A program made the translations under genes and the position numbers. DNA of 64,000 bases from Mycobacterium sp. Aquia_213 (GTDB lineage Bacteria > Actinomycetota > Actinomycetes > Mycobacteriales > Mycobacteriaceae), in contig NZ_CP113116.1 of the NCBI RefSeq assembly GCF_026625985.1, forward strand, positions 3,348,001-3,412,000, in the 5' to 3' direction. Positions 18,834 to 26,689 of the stretch are shown here, in pieces (positions within the stretch are counted from its first letter, which is position 1; every line of letters starts with the position of its first letter). The notes beneath the pieces were generated by a model. It made no database searches. It saw nothing but the letters and a program-made list of their open reading frames with translations, and was not told the origin of the DNA.

Positions 18834-19268
18834 TTATCCGTACAACTCGACGAAGTTCTTCAGCGACTTCTCGACGTCGCCCTTGACGGCGCGCGCCGCC
18901 GCCGATCCGACCGGGCCGAACAGCGCCCGACCGCCCAGCTCAAGCCGCAAACCGAGGATCGATCCGTCGCCGGTGGGCCGCACGGTCAGGGTGACGCCGT
19001 ATTTGGTTCCGCCCTTGCCCGAACCCGACATCGCGATCTCATGCGGCGGGTCCCAGCTGGTCACCGTCCAGGTGACGCGGTTGCGCATGCCCTTGGCCCG
19101 CGCCACGCCGATGATCTGAATGCCTTCGGCGATCTCGTCGGGCAGTTCGCTGCGCCACCCCTCATGCATCGTCAGCCAGTCACCCAGGTCCGACAGATCC
19201 GAGACGTGCTCCCACATGTCCTGCGGGCTCATCGGGACGTCGGCGGTCAGCTCCACAGCGGCCATCAA
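18834..19268 (-). CDS. SRPBCC (START-like) family protein, Rv1546-like
   Basis: 144 residues with the polyketide cyclase/SRPBCC layout: the opening strand VELTADVPMSPQDMWEHVSDLSDLG, read in parts, then a helix-grip core and a final long helix ending KNFVELYG. Such proteins bind a hydrophobic ligand in a cavity; the ligand is unknown. It lies between dnaE1 and two short-chain dehydrogenases, as Rv1546 does. Four short repeats lie just upstream and may influence its expression. Confidence 0.85.
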   Translation of the reverse strand: MMAAVELTADVPMSPQDMWEHVSDLSDLGDWLTMHEGWRSELPDEIAEGIQIIGVARAKGMRNRVTWTVTSWDPPHEIAMSGSGKGGTKYGVTLTVRPTGDGSILGLRLELGGRALFGPVGSAAARAVKGDVEKSLKNFVELYG

Positions 19269-19297
19269 GCCAACCTAGCCCGACGGCCGGCTGCGGC

Positions 19298-19371
19298 GAT
19301 GTGCGCTCACGCTTTGGGTGTGCACTCAGGACAGCGTGGATGCACACTCGCCGCCATAGGTGCACACTCGC
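19298..19371. repeat. Four phased 13-bp repeats upstream of the SRPBCC gene
   Basis: Imperfect direct copies of G-[AG]-TG-[CT]-[AG]-C-[AG]-CTC occur at 19298, 19317, 19339 and 19359, 19-22 bp apart, close to two helical turns. They fill most of the 119-bp gap between the 3' end of the dehydrogenase gene and the start of the SRPBCC gene. They could be an array of operator half-sites or a mycobacterial dispersed repeat. Confidence 0.6.
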
Positions 19372-19387
19372 GGCCCGGGAGGCGCCG

Positions 19388-20191
19388 CTAGTGGCTGGGC
19401 CCGCCGCGGAATCGGTTGCCGATCCGGATCGCCGGCAACAGCAAGCTGCGTGGCGTGTACCTGCCGCCGTTGCTGACGACCTTGGGCACGACGCCGGGGA
19501 CGACGGTGCGCTTGCCGGACAGCATCCCGTCGATCGCCGCTTCGGCGACATCGGCCGGCGAGACTTGGGCTAGGGGCACGCTGAATCGCTTGGCGTTGGC
19601 GATCTCGGCCCACTCGGTGGGTACGGGGCCCGGGCACAGCGCCGTGACCGACACGCCCGTCCCGTGCAGCTCTTCGTGGACGGCTTCGGAGAAGGTCTGC
19701 ACAAAGGCCTTGGTCGCCGAATACACCGCCATGAAGGGCAGCGGCTGAAACGCGGCGATCGACGCGATGTTCATCACCGCTCCGGCGCCGCGCTCGACCA
19801 TGCCGGGCAGCGCCGCATGCGTGAGTTCCATCAACACGAGCGCATTGAGGGTGACCTCTTCACTCTCGCGTTCGACCGGCAACTCGTAGAAGACCCCGCT
19901 GGTGCCGAACCCGGCGCTGTTGCACAGGCCCGCGATCGGTTCGCTGCGCAGACGGCCGGCCAATTTCGCGCGCGCTTTGCTGTCGCTGAGGTCCAACGGC
20001 AATACCTCGATCGCGACCGAATGTTCTTCTCCCACATCGTTGGCGATCTCGTCGAGACGCTCGCGCCGCCGCGCGACGAGCAACAGCGGGAAGCCGCGGC
20101 GGGCCAGGCCGCGAGCCAGTTCGGCGCCGATCCCCGAGGAGGCGCCGGTGATGACGACGGTCGTCTGATCGCCGGATTTCGGAAGGCTCAT
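19388..20191 (-). CDS. Short-chain dehydrogenase/reductase, Rv1544-like
   Basis: 267-residue classical SDR. The NAD(P) loop is TGASSGIGAELARG, the structural CNSAGFG replaces NNAG, and the catalytic pair is YSATKAFV with the preceding Ser in NIASIAAF. The M. tuberculosis equivalent is annotated as a ketoacyl reductase; the true substrate is not readable here. It begins 4 bp after the end of the next upstream SDR gene, so the two are co-transcribed. Confidence 0.9.
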   Translation of the reverse strand: MSLPKSGDQTTVVITGASSGIGAELARGLARRGFPLLLVARRRERLDEIANDVGEEHSVAIEVLPLDLSDSKARAKLAGRLRSEPIAGLCNSAGFGTSGVFYELPVERESEEVTLNALVLMELTHAALPGMVERGAGAVMNIASIAAFQPLPFMAVYSATKAFVQTFSEAVHEELHGTGVSVTALCPGPVPTEWAEIANAKRFSVPLAQVSPADVAEAAIDGMLSGKRTVVPGVVPKVVSNGGRYTPRSLLLPAIRIGNRFRGGPSH

Positions 20192-20195
20192 CGCG

Positions 20196-21215
20196 TCACC
20201 AATGAATTCCGCGAGTCGCTTGCACGAACGTCTCGCTTCTTCTGTCGAATTCCGCTGTGCTGGTGGAGGATTCGTCGCCCTTGGCGGCGTGTGAGTCGTC
20301 GAACATGCCGAACGCCCGGTTGCGCACGCGATCCATCACCGCCGGGTTCACGGCGTCGGCGACGGCGGCGAACTGCCCGAACGGCGAGCTGGCCCGCCGC
20401 GGCCGGTGCACGATCGCGTCGGTGATCACCCCGGCCGCCTGATCCGGCGTCAACGCGGGGAATTTGTCGTACATCTTGGTCGGGCTGATCATCGGCGTTC
20501 GCACCAACGCCATGTGCACCGTGGTGAACTTGACGTCGTCGTTGACCACTTCGGCTTGCAGTGCATCGCAGAGACTGTCCAGCGCGGCCTTGCTGGCGAT
20601 GTAGGCACCGAAACGCGGTGCGCGGGTCTGCACGCCGACCGAGGAGACGTTGACGATGTGCCCGAAACCGCGCTCGCGCATGCCGGGGATGAACTTGAGG
20701 ATGAGCTGGACCGCGCCCAGGTAGTTCAACTGCATGGTCCGCTGGTAGTCGTGAATCCGGTCGTAGGAAAGTGCCAGCGAGCGCCGGATGGAGCGGCCCG
20801 CGTTGTTGATCAGGATGTCTACTCCACCAAGCTCGTTGAGCACCTTGTCGGCCATCGCGGCGATGGCATCCATGTCCGACAGGTCGCACGGGTAGACGTG
20901 AGCGACGCCGCCGCGGATCGCTCGGATTTCGGAGGCGACCTGTTCGAGGTTTTCCGGGGTGCGGGCCACCAGCACCACCGCGCCGCCGGCTTCGGCGATT
21001 TTCTTCGCCGCGGCCGCCCCGATGCCCGACGATCCGCCGGTGATGAGCACGGTTTTTCCGTCGACGGCCTCGCCGAGGCTGTGGCCTTGCACCGCGTCAA
21101 GCAGATTCCTCAGATAGAACGGTCGATATCGCCCGGCCGAGTTGGGGGTATTGATGATGTTGGAGACCACGGCAAATGGCTTTTCCACCAAGTTCGTTAA
21201 GTCACCAAGGTTCAT
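20196..21215 (-). CDS. Short-chain dehydrogenase, fatty acyl-CoA reductase-like (Rv1543-like)
   Basis: 339 residues. After about 50 N-terminal residues (MNLGDLTNLVEKPFAVVSNI) comes an SDR domain with TGGSSGIGAAAA, INNAGRSIRRSL, NVSSVGVQ and YIASKAALDSL. The length and N-terminal leader match Rv1543, annotated as a fatty acyl-CoA reductase that may form fatty alcohols or aldehydes for wax esters. ATG 21215 is chosen because AAGGAG lies 9 nt upstream and the conserved start fits; the frame is open further upstream. Confidence 0.9.
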   Translation of the reverse strand: MNLGDLTNLVEKPFAVVSNIINTPNSAGRYRPFYLRNLLDAVQGHSLGEAVDGKTVLITGGSSGIGAAAAKKIAEAGGAVVLVARTPENLEQVASEIRAIRGGVAHVYPCDLSDMDAIAAMADKVLNELGGVDILINNAGRSIRRSLALSYDRIHDYQRTMQLNYLGAVQLILKFIPGMRERGFGHIVNVSSVGVQTRAPRFGAYIASKAALDSLCDALQAEVVNDDVKFTTVHMALVRTPMISPTKMYDKFPALTPDQAAGVITDAIVHRPRRASSPFGQFAAVADAVNPAVMDRVRNRAFGMFDDSHAAKGDESSTSTAEFDRRSETFVQATRGIHW

Positions 21216-21240
21216 CGGTTGTCGCTCCTTACGGCGGATG

Positions 21241-21258
21241 GTGTGACGTGGGTCATAC
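21241..21258. promoter_or_regulatory. Candidate operator dyad upstream of the acyl-CoA reductase gene
   Basis: GT-R-TGAC-N4-GTCA-Y-AC has 7-bp arms with one mismatched pair and lies 26-43 bp upstream of the dehydrogenase ATG. The form suits a TetR-type repressor. No regulator gene is adjacent. The rest of the 223-bp divergent gap toward glbN shows nothing else clear. Confidence 0.4.
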
Positions 21259-21438
21259 TGCCAACCTAGGGCATTACGCGGCGGCGACGAACTGATGGCC
21301 GGCACCTGAACGAGGCGAGCCGTCTCACCCAGCAGCCGAAGATGCGGCTACCCGCCGGCAATCGGCTTGTTACGTCGGGCAATCCGAGCGTGATCGCTGA
21401 CTAACTGAAGGGCAACGCCGAAATGGTCCGCTGGTTAC

Positions 21439-21849
21439 ATGAAACTCTCGGCAACGTTCCGCAAGTTGGAGCCGACAACCATCTACCACCGGATCGGCGG
21501 GCACGAGGCACTCGAAGTCGTCGTCGACGACTTCTACGTGCGCGTGCTCGCCGACGCCCAACTGTCCGGCTTCTTCACCGGAACGAACATGAACCGCCTC
21601 AAAGGCAAGCAGGTGGAGTTCTTCGCGGCCGCTCTCGGCGGACCGGAGCCCTACCTGGGTGCCCCGATGAAACAAGTGCATCAGGGTCGCGGCATCACGA
21701 TGCACCACTTCAGCTTGGTGGCCGGGCATTTGGCCGATGCGCTGGCCGCGGCGGGAGTTCCGCCGAAAACGGTGACGGACATCCTCAGCGCCGTCGCACC
21801 GCTGGCACCCGAGATCGCATCCGGCGAGGCCGGCGCCACCGCGCTCTGA
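21439..21849 (+). CDS. glbN: Truncated haemoglobin GlbN (HbN)
   Basis: 136-residue group I truncated haemoglobin that converts nitric oxide and oxygen to nitrate, protecting respiration. The key residues fall at the same numbers as in M. tuberculosis HbN: Tyr33 (B10) in DDFYVRVL, Leu54 and Gln58 (E helix) in RLKGKQVEFF, and the proximal His81 in MKQVHQGRG. The N-terminal pre-A extension rich in basic residues is kept. lprI follows 79 bp downstream on the same strand, the same pair as Rv1542c-Rv1541c. Confidence 0.97.
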   Translation: MKLSATFRKLEPTTIYHRIGGHEALEVVVDDFYVRVLADAQLSGFFTGTNMNRLKGKQVEFFAAALGGPEPYLGAPMKQVHQGRGITMHHFSLVAGHLADALAAAGVPPKTVTDILSAVAPLAPEIASGEAGATAL

Positions 21850-21928
21850 GCGGCGCAGCCCAGATGAATTTGGCGCCGCGCGGGCGTGTCGCGCGCGGTG
21901 ATCGGGGCGCACCCGGTAGTCAGCACGT

Positions 21929-22561
21929 ATGAGGCCGATCGCAGTCATCACCGCGGCACTGATGGTGGGCGCGTGCAGCGCTCCGACCAACCACCCGGCG
22001 TCCAGCCCGCCGTCCGCGCCGCCCACCAGCGCCAGCCCCGCTCCGACGCCGGCGGCGGTCGACTGCACCAAACCGGCGAACTCCGCGCAGCAGCTGATCT
22101 GCACCGACTCGCATCTCTTCGACCTCGAGCGACAGCTGCAGGTCGCCTACCGACAGGCGGCGGCCCGCCCCGGCACGGATCAGTCCGCGCTGACGGCCGC
22201 GCAGGCCAGCTTTGCGACCGGCCGCGATGACTGTGCCCGCAATGCCGATATCCACACCTGTGTGCTGGAGGCGTATCAGACCCGGCTGGTCCAGTTGGCC
22301 ATCGCCGACCCCGCCACGGCGGCCCCGCCGGTCATCAGCTACCACTGCCCCGCCCAATTCGGCCCGCTGACCGCTCAGTTCTACAACCAGTTCGCCCCGC
22401 CGACAGCGGTGCTCAACTGGAAAGGCACCCAGGAGATTCTGTTCGTGCTGCCGTCCGGCAGCGGTGCGCGATACGGGCGACAGGACGCCGAATACTGGGA
22501 GCACCAGGGCGAGGTAACACTTGACTTCAATGGCACCAAGTTCGTCTGTTCCACGTCCTGA
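21929..22561 (+). CDS. lprI: Lipoprotein LprI, lysozyme inhibitor
   Basis: 210-residue secreted lipoprotein. The signal peptide ends in the lipobox LMVGAC, lipidated at Cys16, followed by a Pro/Ser/Ala-rich linker. An N-terminal four-cysteine helical domain (C45, LICTDS, DDCARN, HTCVLEAY) and a C-terminal MliC-like barrel (YHCPAQFGPL to FVCSTS) follow. The M. tuberculosis protein inhibits lysozyme. The region VLEAYQTRLVQLAIADPATA is almost identical to LprI. It is probably co-transcribed with glbN. Confidence 0.95.
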   Translation: MRPIAVITAALMVGACSAPTNHPASSPPSAPPTSASPAPTPAAVDCTKPANSAQQLICTDSHLFDLERQLQVAYRQAAARPGTDQSALTAAQASFATGRDDCARNADIHTCVLEAYQTRLVQLAIADPATAAPPVISYHCPAQFGPLTAQFYNQFAPPTAVLNWKGTQEILFVLPSGSGARYGRQDAEYWEHQGEVTLDFNGTKFVCSTS

Positions 22562-22570
22562 TGCCCCACA

Positions 22571-23344
22571 ATGCCTAGCGTGGGCCCCACATTCGAAGAT
22601 CTGATCGCAGAAGCCAATTCGGTATCCGTCGATGGCTGGGATTTCTCCTGGCTGGACGGCCGCGCGACCGAGGAACGACCGTCGTGGGGCTACCAACGGC
22701 TGATCAGCCGTCACTTCGCTGCAGTGTCGGCCGCGCTGGACCTGCAGACCGGTGGCGGCGAAGTGCTCGCCGGCGCCGGACCTTTCCCGCCCACCATGGC
22801 CGCCGTCGAGTCTTGGCCGCCGAACGTCCCGCTGGCGACCAAGCTGCTGCACCCGCGCGGTGTGGTGGTGGTGGCCACGCCGGACGAGTCGGTCATGCCG
22901 TTCGCCGACGAGGCGTTCGACCTGGTGACCAGCCGGCATCCGCACACGCTGTGGTGGCCCGAGATCGCCCGGGTGTTACGGCCCGGCGGCCACTACCTCG
23001 CTCAACACATCGGCCCCGAGACGGTGGCCGAGTTGGTCGAGCACTTCATCGGACCGCAGCCGGAGGCATGGGCGCTGCGGCATCCGGACAACGAAAGCGC
23101 GGCGGCGCGCGCGGCCGGGCTGGAGATTGTCGGTATGCGTCCGGAGCGACTCCGGCAGGAGTACTTCGATATCGGGGCCGTGGTGTACTTCCTGCGCAAG
23201 GTGATTTGGACGGTTCCAGACTTCACCGTCGAGCGCTACCTCGATCGGCTGCGCGAGCTGCACGAACGCATCGAAGCCGAGGGGCCCTTCGTCGCGCACG
23301 CCACGCGGGTCCTCGTCGAGGCCCGCAAACCGACTGCCGGGTGA
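22571..23344 (+). CDS. SAM-dependent methyltransferase, copy 1 of a tandem duplication
   Basis: 257 residues, methyltransferase family 11-like. The SAM loop is LDLQTGGGEVLAG, the second motif region is FADEAFDLVTSRHPH, and the post-motif is VLRPGGHYLAQH. The substrate is unknown. It shares long runs of identity with the next gene, including GWDFSWLDGRATEERPSWGY, showing a local duplication. It starts 9 bp after lprI. No such gene is known to me between Rv1541c and Rv1540 in M. tuberculosis. Confidence 0.87.
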   Translation: MPSVGPTFEDLIAEANSVSVDGWDFSWLDGRATEERPSWGYQRLISRHFAAVSAALDLQTGGGEVLAGAGPFPPTMAAVESWPPNVPLATKLLHPRGVVVVATPDESVMPFADEAFDLVTSRHPHTLWWPEIARVLRPGGHYLAQHIGPETVAELVEHFIGPQPEAWALRHPDNESAAARAAGLEIVGMRPERLRQEYFDIGAVVYFLRKVIWTVPDFTVERYLDRLRELHERIEAEGPFVAHATRVLVEARKPTAG

Positions 23345-23348
23345 CCCG

Positions 23349-24107
23349 ATGCGGCGGCCGTTCAAGGAGTTGGTGGCCGAAGCCGTCGCGGCACCCGTGG
23401 TGGGCTGGGACTTCTCCTGGCTCGACGGCCGCGCCACCGAAGAGCGCCCCTCCTGGGGCTACCAGCGGCTGATCAGCGCTCGGCTCGCCGCGGTATCGGC
23501 CGCCCTGGACATCCACACCGGAGGCGGTGAGGTGCTCGGCGGCGTGCCGACGTTCCCGCCGACGATGGCGGCGACCGAGTCGTGGCCGCCCAACGCGGCG
23601 CTGGCCGCCCGGCGATTGCATCCGCGCGGCGTGGTGGTGGTCCAGGTCCGCCACGAGCCCCCGCTGCCGTTCGCCGCCGAGGCCTTCGACCTGGTGACCA
23701 GCCGGCATCCCATCGCCGTGTGGTGGAGCGAGATCGCCCGGCTGTTGCGGCCCGGCGGCACCTACTTCGCGCAGCACCCCGGGCCGGCGACGGTGTCCGA
23801 GCTGGTCGAATTCGTGATGGGTCCGCACCCCGCGCTGGGCGCCCACCTCGAGCCGGCCGTGCAGCGCGCCGACGCGCACGCCGCCGGGTTGCAGATCGTG
23901 GACATGCGCATGGAGAAGTTGCGAGCGGAGTTCTTCGACATCGGCGCGGTGGTCTACTTCTTGCGCAAGCTGATCTGGACGGTGCCGGACTTCACCGTCG
24001 AGCCCTACTACGGGCGACTGCGCGCACTGCACGACGTCATCGAGGCCGACGGTCGGTTCGTCACGCACCCCACGCGGGTTCTGGTCGAGGCCCGCAAGCC
24101 CGGCTGA
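23349..24107 (+). CDS. SAM-dependent methyltransferase, copy 2 of a tandem duplication
   Basis: 252 residues and collinear with the preceding gene over its whole length. The SAM loop is LDIHTGGGEVLGG, followed by FAAEAFDLVTSRHPI and LLRPGGTYFAQH, ending THPTRVLVEARK. Between the copies the start, the FDIGAVVYFLRK segment and the end are most conserved; the middle stretch around residues 155-180 has diverged most, which may reflect a changed substrate. The start is 4 bp after copy 1, so the two are translated from one message. Confidence 0.87.
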   Translation: MRRPFKELVAEAVAAPVVGWDFSWLDGRATEERPSWGYQRLISARLAAVSAALDIHTGGGEVLGGVPTFPPTMAATESWPPNAALAARRLHPRGVVVVQVRHEPPLPFAAEAFDLVTSRHPIAVWWSEIARLLRPGGTYFAQHPGPATVSELVEFVMGPHPALGAHLEPAVQRADAHAAGLQIVDMRMEKLRAEFFDIGAVVYFLRKLIWTVPDFTVEPYYGRLRALHDVIEADGRFVTHPTRVLVEARKPG

Positions 24108-25034
24108 TCAGCCGTCGTCGCGCAGGACGCCCAACGCGTGCTGCAGGTCGGCCGGGTACGGGCTGACGAATTCCACCCATCGCCCGTCGGCCGGATGAGC
24201 GAATGCCAGCGACCGCGCGTGCAGCCATTGACGTTCCAGGCCAAGCGATTTCGCGAGCTTCGGATCGGCGCCGTAGACGAGGTCTCCACAACAGGGATGG
24301 TGCAAAGCGGCGAAATGCACCCGAATCTGGTGAGTACGACCGGTTTCCAGGTGTACGTCGAGCAGACTGGCGGCGACAAACGCTTCCACGGTGTCGTAGT
24401 GGGTGATGCTGTGCCGGCCGTCCTGGGTGACCGCGAACTTCCACTCCCCGCCGCGATGCCGACCGATCGGCGCGTCGATGGTCCCGCTGGACGGGTCCGG
24501 ATGTCCTTGCACCAGAGCGTGATAACGCTTGTCGACGGTGCGCTGTTTGAACGCCCGCTTGAGCAGGGTGTACGCCCGCTCGGAGAGCGCGACCACCATC
24601 ACCCCGGAGGTGCCCACGTCGAGGCGGTGCACGATGCCCTGCCGCTCGTGCACTCCCGAGGTGGTGATCCGGTAGCCCGCGGCGGCCAGGCCGCCGAGCA
24701 CGGTGGGCCCGCTCCAACCCACCGAGGCGTGCGCCGCCACCGCCGCCGGCTTGTCGACCACGACGATGTCGTCGTCGGAGTACAGGATCGTCATGCCCTC
24801 GATGTCGACCGGGGTGTTCTCCAGCGGTGCCGGCGCCGCGGGCAACCGCACCTCCAGCCAGGCGCCGGGTGTCAAACGGTCAGACTTCCCCGCCTGCACA
24901 CCGTCCAGCTCGACGCCGCCGTCCTCGGCGATGGCCGCCACCGCGCTGCGGGACAGCCCCAGCAGGCGCGACAACCCGGCATCGACACGCATGCCCGCCA
25001 ATCCCTCCGGAACGAGCATCGAGCGGTCGGTCAT
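24108..25034 (-). CDS. Pseudouridine synthase, RluD/RluA family (Rv1540-like)
   Basis: 308 residues. An S4 RNA-binding domain opens the protein (AGMRVDAGLSRLLGLSRSAV in overlap), and the catalytic domain carries GIVHRLDVGTSGVMVVA with the catalytic Asp. RTHQIRVHFAAL is the second conserved motif. It isomerises uridine to pseudouridine in rRNA or another stable RNA; the exact site is unknown. Its start overlaps the lspA end by 4 bp, so lspA and this gene form an operon, as Rv1539-Rv1540 do. Confidence 0.93.
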   Translation of the reverse strand: MTDRSMLVPEGLAGMRVDAGLSRLLGLSRSAVAAIAEDGGVELDGVQAGKSDRLTPGAWLEVRLPAAPAPLENTPVDIEGMTILYSDDDIVVVDKPAAVAAHASVGWSGPTVLGGLAAAGYRITTSGVHERQGIVHRLDVGTSGVMVVALSERAYTLLKRAFKQRTVDKRYHALVQGHPDPSSGTIDAPIGRHRGGEWKFAVTQDGRHSITHYDTVEAFVAASLLDVHLETGRTHQIRVHFAALHHPCCGDLVYGADPKLAKSLGLERQWLHARSLAFAHPADGRWVEFVSPYPADLQHALGVLRDDG

Positions 25035-25687
25035 TTGGGTTGGTCGGCCTGATCGCGGCCCTCGTCGCCCGCCCCGCCGGCATCACGAGTGGCCCCGCCG
25101 GCCCTACGCCGTCCCACGGCGTCGAAATCGTAGCCGAACACCGACAGCACCACGAGCAGGATCGCGCCGCCGACCACCGAGGGGTCGGCGACGTTGAACA
25201 CCGGCCACCAGCCGATCGACAAAAAGTCCACGACATGGCCGCGCAGCGGTCCCGGTGCGCGGAAGAAACGATCGACCAAGTTGCCCGTCGCGCCGCCGAG
25301 GATCATGCCGAGGCCCACCGCCCACCACGGCGATACCAGCCGCCGGCCCATCCAGAAGATGCCGATCACCACACCGGTGGCGATCAGCGTCAACACCCAG
25401 GTGTATCCGGTCGCCATCGAGAAGGCGGCCCCCGAATTGCGCACCAAAGTCCAGGTCACGGTGTCGCCGATGATCGAGACCGGCTGCCCGGGGGGCAGCA
25501 GTCTGACGGCGAGCACTTTGGTCACGATGTCCAGCGCCAGCACGACGGCCGCCACCGACAGCAGCAACCGCAGCCGCCTCGGAGCGGACTGCGGCGCCGG
25601 GGCTTCCGGTGCTACCACTTCCCCGGACGTCGCAGCCTCCCCCGCTGACGTCACCGGCTCGGCCGATCCTGTTGTTTCTTCGGGCAC
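25031..25687 (-). CDS. lspA: Lipoprotein signal peptidase LspA
   Basis: 218-residue membrane aspartyl protease that cleaves signal peptides of lipidated prolipoproteins such as LprI. An N-terminal acidic/Pro-Ala-rich tail of about 40 residues, typical of mycobacteria, precedes four membrane segments. The conserved motifs are RNSGAAFS, GGATGNLVDR (first catalytic Asp) and FNVADPSVVGG (second Asp). The frame is open far upstream through the ansA region; GTG 25687 is chosen because PEETTGSA matches the M. tuberculosis start, though its GGGGAG sits unusually close to the start codon. Confidence 0.94.
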   Translation of the reverse strand: MPEETTGSAEPVTSAGEAATSGEVVAPEAPAPQSAPRRLRLLLSVAAVVLALDIVTKVLAVRLLPPGQPVSIIGDTVTWTLVRNSGAAFSMATGYTWVLTLIATGVVIGIFWMGRRLVSPWWAVGLGMILGGATGNLVDRFFRAPGPLRGHVVDFLSIGWWPVFNVADPSVVGGAILLVVLSVFGYDFDAVGRRRAGGATRDAGGAGDEGRDQADQPK

Positions 25688-25762
25688 CTCCCCATCATCC
25701 CCTAGCACCCGGCTCGGCCGGGTGCGGCCTCGCCGCCCCGGCGCGTGCGGGATGATTCGTCT

Positions 25763-26689
25763 ATGGGTCGTCTCACCGTCATCGCCACCGGCGGCACGAT
25801 TTCGACCAGCACCGGAGCCGACGGCGTGCGCCGCCCCAGCCGCAGCGGATCCGACCTCACCGCCGGCCTCGACGTCGACGTCGTCGACCTGATGGCCGTG
25901 GACAGCTCGGAGCTGACGACGGACGACTGGGACCGGATCGGCGACGCCGTGCGGGCCGCAGTCGCCGGCGGTGCCGAGGGCGTGGTCGTCGCGCACGGCA
26001 CCGACACCATGGAGGAGAGCCTGCTCTGGCTCGAGCTCACCTATACGGGTGACGTGCCGGTCGTGTTGACCGGGGCGATGCGCAGCGCCGACGCCCCCGA
26101 CTCCGACGGCCCCGCCAATCTGCGCGACGCGCTGGCGCTGGCGGCCAGCCCGGCCGCCCGCGGCCTCGGCGTGCTGCTGTCCTTCGCGGGCCGGGTGTGG
26201 CAGCCGCTGGGCCTGCACAAGGTGGCCACCCAGGATTTGAGCGGCTTCGCCGGCGAGCTGGTCGGCACGATCGCGGGCGGAGTGACGCTGACCGGCGCCA
26301 AGACCCGCCCCTTTGTCGGCGAGCTGCGGGCCGCCGACGCGCCGCGGGTCGACATTGTCGCGGCCTATCTGGGCAGTGACTCGGTGGCCCTGGACGCGTT
26401 CGTGGCCGCCGGAGCGCGTGCCGTCGTGCTGGAGGCGCTGGGCTCGGGCAATGCCGGGGCCGCGGTGGTCGACGGTGTGCGGCGACACTGCGCCAACGGA
26501 ATCGTCGTCGCGGTGTCCACCCGAGTACCCGGCGGCGGCGTCAGCGCGGGCTACGGCCCCGGCCACGACCTGGTCGAGGCCGGCGCCGTGATGGTGCCGC
26601 GGTTGCGCCCGCCGCAGGCCCGGGTGCTGCTGATGGCCGCGCTGGCCGCGCGGTTACCGGTCCGCGATGTCATCGCCCGCTGGGGCTGA
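25763..26689 (+). CDS. ansA: L-asparaginase AnsA
   Basis: Cytoplasmic-type asparaginase that hydrolyses asparagine to aspartate and ammonia; in M. tuberculosis it supports nitrogen assimilation and acid resistance. 308 residues. The two active-site threonines are visible in VIATGGTIS and AHGTDTMEE. ATG 25763 is preferred to GTG 25745 because the fold begins directly with GRLTVIATGG. The 3' end overlaps the dinX 3' end by 36 bp (convergent). Confidence 0.94.
   Translation: MGRLTVIATGGTISTSTGADGVRRPSRSGSDLTAGLDVDVVDLMAVDSSELTTDDWDRIGDAVRAAVAGGAEGVVVAHGTDTMEESLLWLELTYTGDVPVVLTGAMRSADAPDSDGPANLRDALALAASPAARGLGVLLSFAGRVWQPLGLHKVATQDLSGFAGELVGTIAGGVTLTGAKTRPFVGELRAADAPRVDIVAAYLGSDSVALDAFVAAGARAVVLEALGSGNAGAAVVDGVRRHCANGIVVAVSTRVPGGGVSAGYGPGHDLVEAGAVMVPRLRPPQARVLLMAALAARLPVRDVIARWG

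Noticed and set aside
25688..26566. An upstream extension of the lspA frame
   Set aside because: It runs antisense through ansA, and LspA similarity begins only at GTG 25687.
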